Shown here in pieces: positions 32,778 through 41,300 of a DNA stretch of 64,000 nucleotides (its first letter is position 1; each line of letters begins with the position of its first letter). The notes beneath the pieces were generated by a model. The model saw only the letters and a program-made list of their open reading frames with translations. It was not told the DNA's origin and did no database searches. Where the stretch lies: contig NZ_BMUC01000003.1 in NCBI RefSeq assembly GCF_014649995.1, positions 248,001 through 312,000 on the forward strand, read 5' to 3'. The stretch comes from Streptomyces griseoflavus. GTDB lineage: Bacteria > Actinomycetota > Actinomycetes > Streptomycetales > Streptomycetaceae. The translations under genes were made by a program, and so were the position numbers.

Positions 32778-33263
32778 ATGCACAGCGTCATGTGGAAGCA
32801 AGCCGTCGAGTGGCTGGCCGCGGCGGCCACGGACCCCCAGGAGTGCAAGCGCGAGTGGGACCACGGCAAGGGGACCGCGCTGCTCGCGGCAGGCCGGTAC
32901 TGGGACGTGCTCAGCGTGCCCGACCGGCTGGGGCTGCTCGCCCTGGACATCCTCTGGCGCGACCCGCTGAAGGCGCCCGGTCCCACACTGGTGGACGTCA
33001 CGGCCCGCAGGGTGGGCTTCTTCCTGCCGCCCGATCCGGTCAGCGAGTGGGTGGGGTTCGGCGTGCGGCACGTCGGCAGGGGGTCCTGGGTCGCCGTACC
33101 GCCGCCGTACCGGCCCGCGGGACGGCTGGAGTGGCTCGTCCCACCGGACGGCACCGGCGCGCTGCACTCCCCCGGCCCGCTGGAACTGGCTTTGCGCAGG
33201 GCGACCGGCACGCTCGCCGTGCTGGCCCCGGTCAACGCGGAGGCGGCGGCTCCGGGCTGGTGA
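32778..33263 (+). CDS. Hypothetical protein, possibly Prim-Pol N-terminal-like
   Basis: A 161-residue soluble protein that I do not recognise with certainty. It begins with a helical stretch (MWKQAVEWLAAAATDPQECKREWDHGKGTALLAAGRYWDVLSVP), then beta-rich sequence with FFLPPDP, VGFGVRHV and WVAVPPPYRPAGRLEWLVPPDGTGALHSPGPLELALRRA. That last part resembles the end of bifunctional primase/polymerase N-terminal-like proteins of Streptomyces. ATG 32778 follows GGTGGGG; an in-frame ATG at 32721 would add 19 basic residues. It overlaps the next, convergent gene by 32 bases. Confidence 0.55.
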   Translation: MHSVMWKQAVEWLAAAATDPQECKREWDHGKGTALLAAGRYWDVLSVPDRLGLLALDILWRDPLKAPGPTLVDVTARRVGFFLPPDPVSEWVGFGVRHVGRGSWVAVPPPYRPAGRLEWLVPPDGTGALHSPGPLELALRRATGTLAVLAPVNAEAAAPGW

Positions 33264-33534
33264 GCGGCTCGTCGCCGGCCGTGGGCCCGAGGAGGGGTGA
33301 CGGCACGAGGAAGGGGACGGCCAGGACCGTCGCCCTCTCGCTCACGGCCGGGGCGGCGAAGGAGGCCCACAGACCGTCACGGTGTTCCGGGACGCTGTGC
33401 CCCCTGGCCCGCCATTCGGCGACCAGCGCCGTGTAGATGGGCGTGTGTCCCGCGTATCCGCTGGTGAGTTCGGCGTACGGCCGGCGCGCGGCGTCGGGCC
33501 CGAGAAGGCGCCGTGCCGTCCCAGTGCTGTCCAT
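33232..33534 (-). CDS. Small hypothetical protein
   Basis: A 100-residue soluble protein that I do not recognise. RRPYAELTSGYAGHTPIYTALVAEWRARGHSVPEHRDGLWASFAA looks like a folded helical core, and the Pro-rich C-terminus overlaps the end of the convergent upstream gene. Codon third positions are G/C-rich throughout, which supports coding. ATG 33534 has only a distant GAGGG element. Confidence 0.5.
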   Translation of the reverse strand: MDSTGTARRLLGPDAARRPYAELTSGYAGHTPIYTALVAEWRARGHSVPEHRDGLWASFAAPAVSERATVLAVPFLVPSPLLGPTAGDEPLTSPEPPPPR

Positions 33535-33679
33535 GCCGGAGCAACGCGCCCTCGTGCGCCGGTGGTACGCCCGATGGCTCCGGGTCCGCCCCGCGGGGTG
33601 AAGCCGTCACCCGGACAGCCGTAGGGGCGGCGGGGGTGCGGCGGCCCGGGTGCGGCACCGGTCATGCGGCGGGCCGGGG

Positions 33680-33710
33680 TTGACCCTCGACCTTGTCGAG
33701 GGATCAGGGT
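33680..33710 (+). promoter_or_regulatory. MerR-type promoter with operator in the spacer
   Basis: TTGACC (33680-33685) and CAGGGT (33705-33710) are 19 bp apart, the long spacer typical of MerR-controlled promoters. A perfect dyad CCCTCGAC-CTT-GTCGAGGG (33684-33702) lies between them. Transcription would start near 33717, just before the MerR-clamp gene, so autoregulation by DNA distortion is expected. Confidence 0.75.
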
Positions 33711-33729
33711 TTCGGGTGTGGAGAACGAG

Positions 33730-34800
33730 ATGCGCAGCATTGGCGAGATGGCCCGGGAGAGCGGGCTGGGCGTGAGCGCCCTGCGGTTCTACGACCGGAC
33801 CGGCGTCCTGGTCCCCGACCGGGTCGATCCGGTGAGCGGCTACCGCTGGTACGGCCCCGGGCAGCTGGACGAGGCCCGGCTGCTGGCCCGGCTGCGCCGG
33901 GCCGCCATGCCACTGGCGGACATCCGGCTGGTACTGGCCGGCTGGACGGGCGCCGACACCGATCTCGTACGGCAGCTCCTTCAGGCGCATCTGCGCCGGC
34001 TGGAGCAGGGGCTGTCCGGCGCCCGCGAGGAGTTCTCCGCGCTCCGACGCCTACTGGACCAAAGGGAGAACCCCATGACCTCGCTCCGTAGCGACACCGC
34101 CACCCGGCTGTCCCTCTCCGGCCCGGACCTGGCCGCCGCGCTGGACGCCGTCCGGTTCGCGGCCGGTACCGACCCGGAGCTGCCGGTGCTCGGCGGGATC
34201 CACTTCGACGTCGAGGACGGCACGCTGCACGTCGTGGCCACCGACCGGTACCGGATGGCCGTGGCGCGCGTCCGTGCCGACGGGCACGGCGGGCCCCGCG
34301 TGCAGGTGACCGTGCCCCGTCCGCTCGCCGACGCGATGCGGGCGCTGCTGGACGGCGGCCGGGACGTGCGGCTGGCCGTGGACGGTGACCGGGTGACCCT
34401 GGAGGCCGGGGACCGGCAGGCGGCCGGCCCGTGCCTCGGCCACGACTTCCCCGACTACCGGCGTCTGGTCCGTCTCCCGGAAGGGCGGCGCACGGTACTG
34501 GACGTGCCGGCGTTCCGTGAGGCGGTGCGCACCGGCCCCGTGCGGGAGCAGGACGGGGCCCCGGGCGACCTCACCGTGCTGGCGGTGGCGGACGACGGAT
34601 CGGTCACCGTCGCCGGGGAAGGGGCGGCCGGGGAGGGCCTCGTCGCCGTCAACCGGGCGTTCCTGCTGGACGCGCTGGCCGCCGGGGCACGCGACCGGCT
34701 GGTCCTGGAGTCGGGCGCTCCGACGACGCCCCTCGTCGTCCGCAGGCCGGAGGACGCCGGCACCTTCTCGCTGCTGATGCCGGTACGGCTGGAGAGCTAG
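33730..34800 (+). CDS. MerR regulator fused to a DnaN-like sliding-clamp domain
   Basis: A 356-residue fusion. Residues 1-70 are a MerR winged helix (MRSIGEMARESGLGVSALRFYDRTGVLVPDRVDPVSGYRWYGP), and 70-112 a dimerisation helix. Residues 116-356 resemble beta-clamp domains 2 and 3: LDAVRFAAGTDPELPVLGGIHFDVEDGTLHVVATDRYRMAV, DFPDYRRLV and the clamp-like ending FSLLMPVRL. A full clamp has three such domains, so this would be a partial one used as an effector or interaction module. ATG 33730 follows a GGAGAACGAG stretch. An internal ATG at 34075 has its own strong ribosome site. Confidence 0.82.
   Translation: MRSIGEMARESGLGVSALRFYDRTGVLVPDRVDPVSGYRWYGPGQLDEARLLARLRRAAMPLADIRLVLAGWTGADTDLVRQLLQAHLRRLEQGLSGAREEFSALRRLLDQRENPMTSLRSDTATRLSLSGPDLAAALDAVRFAAGTDPELPVLGGIHFDVEDGTLHVVATDRYRMAVARVRADGHGGPRVQVTVPRPLADAMRALLDGGRDVRLAVDGDRVTLEAGDRQAAGPCLGHDFPDYRRLVRLPEGRRTVLDVPAFREAVRTGPVREQDGAPGDLTVLAVADDGSVTVAGEGAAGEGLVAVNRAFLLDALAAGARDRLVLESGAPTTPLVVRRPEDAGTFSLLMPVRLES
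34064..34077 (+). promoter_or_regulatory. Internal ribosome site and start of the clamp domain
   Basis: GGGAG (34064-34068) is followed after 6 bases by an in-frame ATG (34075-34077) at residue 116, exactly at the linker between the MerR part and the clamp part. It would yield a separate 241-residue clamp-domain protein, in the way TipAS is made from within tipAL. Confidence 0.6.
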
Positions 34801-34817
34801 GAACGGCCCGGCATTCT

Positions 34818-34852
34818 CGGGGCCCCGTCCGCACCGGGCGGGCGGGGCCCCG
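34818..34852. terminator. Terminator between MerR-clamp and antiporter genes
   Basis: A 15-bp stem (CGGGGCCCCGTCCGC / GCGGGCGGGGCCCCG, one G-T pair) with loop ACCGG lies between convergent stops at 34800 and 34857. Confidence 0.75.
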
Positions 34853-34856
34853 GCGT

Positions 34857-36107
34857 TCAGCGTTCGATGCCGCTGTCCTCCACGGGCTCCAGGGTCTCCG
34901 CGGCCGGCGGCGTCGCGCTCCGCGCGGGCACGCTGTCGGCCTTGGCCGTACGGCGTGCGGTCAGGGCCAGCGCGATGGGCTCGGTGTAGCGGGCGGTGAG
35001 CGGTCCGAGGACGACCAGGACCAGGACGTACGCGGTGGCCAGCGGACCGAGGTCCGGCTCGATGCCGGCGGTGACCGCGAGGCCGGCGATGACGATGGAG
35101 AACTCGCCGCGGGCGACCAGGGTGCCGCCCGCGCGCCAGCGGCCCTTGGGGGAGATGCCGGCCCGGCGGGCGGCCCAGTACCCGGTCGCGATCTTCGTCA
35201 GCGCGGTGACGACGGCCAGCGCGAAGGCGGGCAGGATCACCGGCGGAATGGACTGCGGGTCGGTGTGCAGCCCGAAGAAGACGAAGAAGACGGCGGCGAA
35301 CAGGTCCCGCAGCGGCGCGAGCAGGTTGTGCGCGCCCTCGGCGACCTCGCCGGACAGGGCGATGCCCACCAGGAACGCGCCCACGGCGGCGGACACCTGG
35401 AGCTGCTGGGCCAGGCCCGCGACCAGCAGGGTGAGCCCCAGCACGACCAGCAGCAGCTTCTCCGGGTCGTCGCTGGAGACGAACCGGGAGATGACCCGCC
35501 CGTAGCGGACGGCGACGAACAGCACGAGCCCGGCGACGCCCAGCGCGATGGCCAGGGTGACGCTGCCCGCGGCGAGGCTGACGCCGGCCAGCAGGGCGGT
35601 GATGATCGGCAGGTAGACGGCCATCGCCAGGTCCTCGAGCACGAGGATGCTGAGGATGACCGGGGTCTCCCGGTTGCCGAGCCGTCCGAGGTCGCCGAGG
35701 ACCTTCGCGATGACGCCGGAGGAGGAGATCCAGGTGACGCCGGCCAGGACGACGGCGGCGACCGGACCCCAGCCGAGGAGCAGGGCCAGGGCCGCGCCGG
35801 GCAGGGCGTTCAGCGCCATGTCCACGAGGCCGGCCGGGTACTGGGTCTTGAGGTTGGAGACCAGGTCGCTGGCCGTGTACTCGAGGCCGAGCATGAGCAG
35901 CAGCAGGATCACACCGATCTCGGCGCCGATCGCCACGAACTCCTCACTCGCGCCGAGCGGCAGCAGCCCGCCCTCGCCGAAGGCGAGGCCGGCCAGCAGG
36001 TAGAGGGGGATCGGGGAGAACTGGAGGCGTCCGGCGAGGCGGCCCAGCAGGCCGAGCCCGAGGATGATCGCGCCGAACTCGATCAGGAAGATCGCGGAAG
36101 AGTGCAC
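34857..36107 (-). CDS. Cation:proton antiporter (CPA2, KefB-like)
   Basis: A 416-residue membrane protein with about 11-12 hydrophobic helices. It is the membrane part of a CPA2 antiporter: FSPIPLYLLAGLAFGEGGLLPLG, the GLEYTASDL region, and the ion-site helix DRGR-like AAVGAFLVGIALSGEVAEGAHNLLAPLRDLFAAVFFVFFGL. It lacks the C-terminal TrkA-N domain of KefB; the separate TrkA-C gene 4 bp upstream supplies regulation. It likely exchanges K+ for H+. The C-terminal tail of 30 residues is acidic. Confidence 0.88.
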   Translation of the reverse strand: MHSSAIFLIEFGAIILGLGLLGRLAGRLQFSPIPLYLLAGLAFGEGGLLPLGASEEFVAIGAEIGVILLLLMLGLEYTASDLVSNLKTQYPAGLVDMALNALPGAALALLLGWGPVAAVVLAGVTWISSSGVIAKVLGDLGRLGNRETPVILSILVLEDLAMAVYLPIITALLAGVSLAAGSVTLAIALGVAGLVLFVAVRYGRVISRFVSSDDPEKLLLVVLGLTLLVAGLAQQLQVSAAVGAFLVGIALSGEVAEGAHNLLAPLRDLFAAVFFVFFGLHTDPQSIPPVILPAFALAVVTALTKIATGYWAARRAGISPKGRWRAGGTLVARGEFSIVIAGLAVTAGIEPDLGPLATAYVLVLVVLGPLTARYTEPIALALTARRTAKADSVPARSATPPAAETLEPVEDSGIER

Positions 36108-36111
36108 TCGC

Positions 36112-36582
36112 TCACTCCCGCCCGAGAATCGCGGCGGCGGCGTCGATGCCCTCGCGGGTGCCGATCAGGATCAGCGTGTCCCCTCCGGCCAGCCGGAAGT
36201 CGGGCGCGGGCGAGGGGATCGCCTCCGCCCGCCGCAGCACGGCCACGATGGACACGCCGGTGTCGGTGCGCATCCGGGTCTCCCCCAGCAGCCGCCCGTT
36301 CCAGTGGGAGACGGAGGACAGCTCGATGCGCTCGGCGACCAGTCCGAGGTCGGTGGTGTGCAGCAGGTTGGGGCTGTGGTGGGCCGGCATCAACGCGTCG
36401 ATGAGCGCGGCCGACTCGGCGACGGTCAGGCGCAGCGACCGGGCGCAGGCGTCCGGGTCGTCGGAACGGTAGACGTTGACCGTACGGGCACCGTCGCGGT
36501 GCGCGATCACGGACAGGTGCTCGTGCTCACGCGTGGTGAGGTCGTATTTCACGCCGATGCCCGGCAGCGGCGTCGCGCTCAT
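36112..36582 (-). CDS. TrkA-C (RCK_C) regulatory subunit of the antiporter
   Basis: A 156-residue cytoplasmic protein similar to KhtT. The N-terminal part GIGVKYDLTTREHEHLSVIAHRDGARTVNVY is the usual lead-in, and residues 80-155 form an RCK_C domain (VAERIELSSVSHWNGRLLGE ... GVSIVAVLRRAEAIPSPAPDFRLAGGDTLILIGT) that binds a nucleotide such as c-di-AMP in related systems. It is the first gene of a two-gene operon, 4 bp from the antiporter. The ATG at 36582 has a weak ribosome site; an open frame continues upstream but looks non-coding. Confidence 0.87.
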   Translation of the reverse strand: MSATPLPGIGVKYDLTTREHEHLSVIAHRDGARTVNVYRSDDPDACARSLRLTVAESAALIDALMPAHHSPNLLHTTDLGLVAERIELSSVSHWNGRLLGETRMRTDTGVSIVAVLRRAEAIPSPAPDFRLAGGDTLILIGTREGIDAAAAILGRE

Positions 36583-36675
36583 CCGTGGAGCAGGCACAGC
36601 CCGTCCCCTTCCCGATTCTTCTGATGTCGTCCGGCGCGGGGCGCCCGACCGGCCGCGCCGCGGCACTGGTGATCG

Positions 36676-36689
36676 ACCCCCACGGGGGT
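36676..36689. promoter_or_regulatory. Inverted repeat in the antiporter/Usp divergent region
   Basis: ACCCCC-AC-GGGGGT is a perfect dyad roughly midway in the 298-bp gap 36583-36880 between divergent antiporter and stress-protein genes. A regulator of both is possible. I see no clear -10/-35 pairs. Confidence 0.35.
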
Positions 36690-36880
36690 AATGGTGCCAT
36701 CCCGCCAAACGGCCGGAACATGGGTGTTGCCACGGATGGACAGGGCGCCGGTGCGCCGGGAAGGATGACGGCGGAGACCGTGTTTCCGCAGCTGGAAGCC
36801 CTCTTCCCGGACAGTGCGGCGACGCGTGCGGGGCCCGCGTCGCGGGTACTCGGAGCGCGCCGCGGGGACGGGAGTGTGAA

Positions 36881-37717
36881 GTGGACGACACGGTGATCGT
36901 GGGAGTGGACGGTTCGCCGTCCAGTCTCGTCGCGGTGGATGTCGCGGCACACGAGGCACGGCTGCGCGGGGCGCGGCTGCGGATCGTGCACGCCTTCAGC
37001 CACCCGTCCGACCTGGACCCGATGATCCACGGAGTGCTGGCGCAGGCGGAGCAGCGCGCTCATGACCGCACGCCGGGGCTGGAGATCACCCGGACCGTCG
37101 CGTCGGGCGAGACGCTGACGGTGCTGCGCAGCGAGTCGCGGCACGCGGTGCTGACCGTGGTCGGTGAACGCGGCCACACCGGGTTCGGGGGTCTGCTGCT
37201 GGGGTCGACGGTGGTGCAGCTGGCGGCGCACGGGCACGGCCCGCTGCTGGTGGTCCGCGGCCGGCAGGATCCGCGGGGGCCGGTCCTGCTCGCCGTCGAC
37301 GGTTCACCGGCCGGTGCGGCCGCCGCGGCCTTCGCCTTCGCCGAGGCCGCGCTGCGCGGGGCGCCGCTGGTCGCGATGCACGTGTGGAACACCTGGAGCG
37401 AACAGACGCCGTACGAGAGTCCGGGCGATCCGCCGACCGTGGTGGTGGACCTCGACCGGCTCCGGCAGCGGCACGAGCGGCTGCTCGAGGAGGCGGTGGC
37501 GCCCTGGCGTGCCGCGTATCCCGGGGTGACGGTGGAGTCCCGTCCGGAGCGGGCCCGGGTGCGTCACGCCCTGCTCGACGCGTCGCGGGACGCCCAGCTG
37601 GTGGTGACCGGGGCCCGCGGACACGGCGGTTTCGCCGGGATGCTGCTCGGTTCGGTCAGCCAGGCGCTGCTGTACCACGCCGACTGTCCGGTCGCCGTGG
37701 TCCGTGCCGAGCAGTGA
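36881..37717 (+). CDS. Universal stress protein, two Usp domains
   Basis: A 278-residue tandem UspA protein (residues 3-135 and 140-277). Each domain has a VDGSPSS/VDGSPAG-type start and the ATP-binding G2xG9xGS motif: GERGHTGFGGLLLGST and GARGHGGFAGMLLGSV. Such proteins bind ATP and accumulate under stress or hypoxia. GTG 36881 has GGGAG 6-7 bases upstream. It is divergent from the antiporter operon, which suggests a joint ion/pH stress response. Only 196 bp of unassigned sequence follow. Confidence 0.92.
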   Translation: MDDTVIVGVDGSPSSLVAVDVAAHEARLRGARLRIVHAFSHPSDLDPMIHGVLAQAEQRAHDRTPGLEITRTVASGETLTVLRSESRHAVLTVVGERGHTGFGGLLLGSTVVQLAAHGHGPLLVVRGRQDPRGPVLLAVDGSPAGAAAAAFAFAEAALRGAPLVAMHVWNTWSEQTPYESPGDPPTVVVDLDRLRQRHERLLEEAVAPWRAAYPGVTVESRPERARVRHALLDASRDAQLVVTGARGHGGFAGMLLGSVSQALLYHADCPVAVVRAEQ

Positions 37718-37913
37718 GGCCGTACGCGCAAGGGCGGAGCCGGCCGTCGCGGGGGCGGTGGCGGGAGACGGGTGTGCCGGGCCGGCGCGGCTTCACGGGG
37801 CGATGACGGCCCGCACCAGGGTGCCGTGCGCGGACCGCGGCACCGAGGTCTCCACCGCGTAGGCGTCGACCGGGGCGGTGGGCCGCCCCGGTCCGGGGTC
37901 CACAGCGGTGCCG

Positions 37914-38291
37914 TCAGGACCCGGATGCCTGACTCCGTTCCGGGGTCCAGGTCGCGGTGACCGTCAGATGTGCCTGTCCGCTACCGCTGACGATGCCGAG
38001 TTTGAGGTCGTGTCCGAGCTGGACGCCGAAGGTGACGGACACCTCGGCGGGCGGGGTCGCCCCGGTGGTGACCGCGTCGTGCACGTCCTGGACCAGTGAG
38101 CCGAGGGGTTGCAGCGTCGTGCGCAGCGCGGCGGCGACGGTGGCGTCACCCCGCCGGCGTCTGGCGACAGGAACGAGCGGGCCGATGCCGTCCGGTGTCC
38201 GCTCCGCGTCGGAGACGGGACGCCCCGTGGGTTCGACCAGGAAGTGAACCGTGGTTCCGTCCGAGAGCGCGAAGTCCTGTGAATCGTCCAT
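37914..38291 (-). CDS. Trypco1 (trypsin-co-occurring domain 1) protein, CU044_2847-like
   Basis: A 125-residue single-domain protein. It starts with beta strands (FALSDGTTVHFLVEPTG), has a central helix (DATVAAALRTTLQPLGSLVQDVHDAVT) and ends with the family signature VSVTFGVQLGHDLKLGIVSGSGQAHLTVTATW. That pattern matches the CU044_2847/Trypco1 family, named for its association with trypsin-STAND proteins. Its role is unknown; substrate or adaptor functions have been proposed. It follows the protease-STAND gene by 80 bp on the same strand. An ATG at 38300 would add 3 residues. Confidence 0.78.
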   Translation of the reverse strand: MDDSQDFALSDGTTVHFLVEPTGRPVSDAERTPDGIGPLVPVARRRRGDATVAAALRTTLQPLGSLVQDVHDAVTTGATPPAEVSVTFGVQLGHDLKLGIVSGSGQAHLTVTATWTPERSQASGS

Positions 38292-38371
38292 GCGGATCAT
38301 TGTGCGGGCAAGGTCCCCGCCGGACGGCGGAGTTGCCGGACTCGGGCGTGGGATCCTCCCGAGCCCGGAGG

Positions 38372-41300
38372 TCAGGCGCAGGGCGGCTGGTCCGGGGTCC
38401 CGTCCGGCAGCAGCTTGCGCTCGGCGGGTGTGTAGTCGCGGCCCGCGACCTCGCACAGGGCCCGGAACTGGGCCTCGGGACGCAGGTCGAAGGTCCGGCG
38501 GCGCAGGGTGAAGGACTGCTGCACCCCTCCGAGGTACACCGTCAGCCGGTTCCCCCGCACGAAGGCCGCCGCTGTGTCGGGCAGGTGCATCGTGGTGGAG
38601 TTGCCGGCGTCGGCCAGGTCGTGGATCGTCACCTGACCGCCGCGGGAGGTGAGCACCCGGTTCCCGTCGGCGACACCGATCAGGTGTCCGTCCGCGGAGC
38701 CGGACGCGCTGCCGGGCAGTTCCTCGCCCTCGTCGACATCCCATACGTGCACCTCTCCGCCGTATTTCTGGACGGCGAGACGGGAACCGCGCTCGTCGAA
38801 GGCGAGCGGGCCGGCGGACGGGGCGTCGGTCGTGAAGAACGGCGCCCGGATCGCGAGCCCTGACAGGGTTCTGATGTGCCGGGGGGCGCGAAGGTCCCAC
38901 AGGAGGACGTCGCCGAAGCCGGCACCGGGCCGGGTCACCAGCGCGACCTGACCGGGATGGTGCGGCCGGGCAACGATGCGGCCGCGGGTGAAGATGTCGT
39001 CGAGGGTACCGTCGCCGGCTCGTTCCGGATCCGAGTAGGCGGGGACCGGCCGCGTCAGGAGGCTTCCGTCGGCGACGTCCACCCGGGCGAGGTGACCGCC
39101 GACCGTCAGCAGGCCCATCTCGCTGCCGCCCAGGGCGGTGAGATCCTCCACCTCGCTGCCTTGGTGGCCTTGTTCCTCGGCCGCTGCCTTCGTTCCGGGC
39201 AGCACGCCGTCGAGTGGCACCTCGTCCTTCAGGTTCCGTACCGGATACGCGGCGAGAAGGTTGCCCTGCCTGCTCCACACCACGATCCGCTGTGAATCCG
39301 CGGTCCAGGAGGGCACCCAGGACGACGCGTCGGCGAGGAACGGAAGCGACACGGACTGCCGCCGGGCGCCGGACACGTCGACGACCTGCAGTCTGCGCTG
39401 GTCCGCGATGGCGATGAACCGTTGGTCCGGGGAGATGCTGGTGACCGGATCGTTCTGCGCGGCGCTGATCCGTCCGCGGCCGTACCGCTCGGCGCGCACG
39501 ATCAGGAGCGCGGTACCGAGCGGCGCCAGGACGACCGCCTCGCCGTCGGGACGGGGTACCACCGCGAGGCCGGCGCCGGCGAGGTCCTTGTCACGGGCGC
39601 TCGGAATGCGGGCGGTATGAGCTCGCCCGGTCCTGAGGTCGGTCAGGATCCTCTCGTCGTAGAGGCCTGCGTCGGTGCCGTTCGAGGAGTCGTCCGACGG
39701 CACGTGGAAACGCCGGGTGTGGTCCATGAGCCCGGAGACGTCGGGCAGTTCGGTGCGGGGGCCCGGGGTGGTCCCCAAGGGCTGCGAGTACGAGGTGTCA
39801 CCGTCCTGGCGGACGAGGAGTTCACCGCCTGCCGCCAGCCTGGCATCCGAGGACAGGTTGTTGTCGATGGTCTCGCTGTACCGCAGCCGGGCCGTGCGGA
39901 GGTCCCTGATCTCGATCCGCTTGTCCTCCACGCCGGAGGTGTAGCTGATGGTCGCGATGGTATGACGGTCGGACGTGAACGCCGCCTCCTGCGCTCCCCT
40001 CTCGGGGAGGAGCCCGTCCGGCAGGTGGATGCGAGCACCGGATTCGGTCTCCCACGCCTCGGCGAACGCCGGCGGGCACTTCGGGAGCGGGGAGCAGCCG
40101 GACGAGGGCTTCACGGTCAGCAGGAGCCGTTCGCTGTCGCTGCTGAAGTCCAGGGTGCCGTTCACTGTCTGCATGCCCGTCGACGCGTGGACGGTGGACA
40201 ACAGCTCGGGTCGCAGGGAGGAACCGTCCAGTCGCCACAGGTGCACGGTGTCGTGGGAACCCGTGGCGGCGAAGAAGCGGCCGTCAGGGCTCAGAGCCCG
40301 CACCTGTACCGGTCCCTCCGGGACTCCGAGCAGCTCACGGGCTCGTGGCGTGCCGCTCAGGGCACCGGTGACCACGGTGTACCTGGGCTGTTCGCTGCGC
40401 TGCGTGGACGTGACCACCTGCACACGACCGTCCGGGGTGGACGTCATGTCCACGGCCCGCCCGGTCCAGACCGACGGGTGACTGGCCAGCAGGTGCTGTC
40501 CGCGGACGTACTGGCTCAGCAGGGCCTGGCGGGTCGTGGCGGTCGGACGGGCGCCGTAGGCGGCCAGCGCGAGTTGCAGGGCCGTGGCGGGATCGTCCGG
40601 CCGGCGCGCCTCGGAGGCCTGGGCGAGGAGCCCCGCGGCCTGCACGCGGAGCTGCTGTTCGGCACGCTGCAGGCCGCGCCAGGTGGAGACCGCCAGGACG
40701 ACGGAGAGCGCCGTGAGCATGGCGAGCACTCCCACGGCGGCCCTGCGCACGCGCACCTTCCGCCGGGAGTGACGGCGGCTCAGCTGGATGTAGGCGCGTT
40801 CCTCGGCGGAGACGTCCTGGCGGTGCCCCTCGAGTCTGAGGTCCGCCTCGGCCAGGTCCGCGCCGCTCAGCAGACGCGCGGGATCGTTCCGCTGCGCCTG
40901 CCAGCGGCCCACGTCGGCGCGCAGCTGCTCCTGCCAGGCACGGAAGTCCCGGGACTCCACGAGCCAGGCCCGGAGGAGCGGCCAGAGGTCGGTCAGTGCC
41001 TCGTGTGCCAGGTCGACGATCTCCTCCTGCCCGGATTCGCCCGGGGCGTACGAGAGGACGAGGAGTTTCCCCGACCGGGTGAGCTCGCGGACGAGCGCGA
41101 GGAGTTCCGGCGCGAGGTCGGTGGTGCGGGCCGGTCTGCGGACGAAGGTGTCGCCGTCACCCGGCCGCGCCAGCTGCGCGAACAACCGGGGAGCCAGTTC
41201 CTGCTGTTCCCGTGTCAACCGGGCGTGCACGCCGTCCGCGTGGCCGACCAGGGCCCCCGCCACTCCTCCGAACGCGTCGTAGGCGGCATGGGTGAGCATC

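Noticed and set aside
37793-37903. Possible 36-residue peptide ending VPRSAHGTLVRAVIAP on the minus strand
   Set aside because: Coding-like third positions, but no ribosome site and no recognisable family; it could be a remnant, too weak to list.
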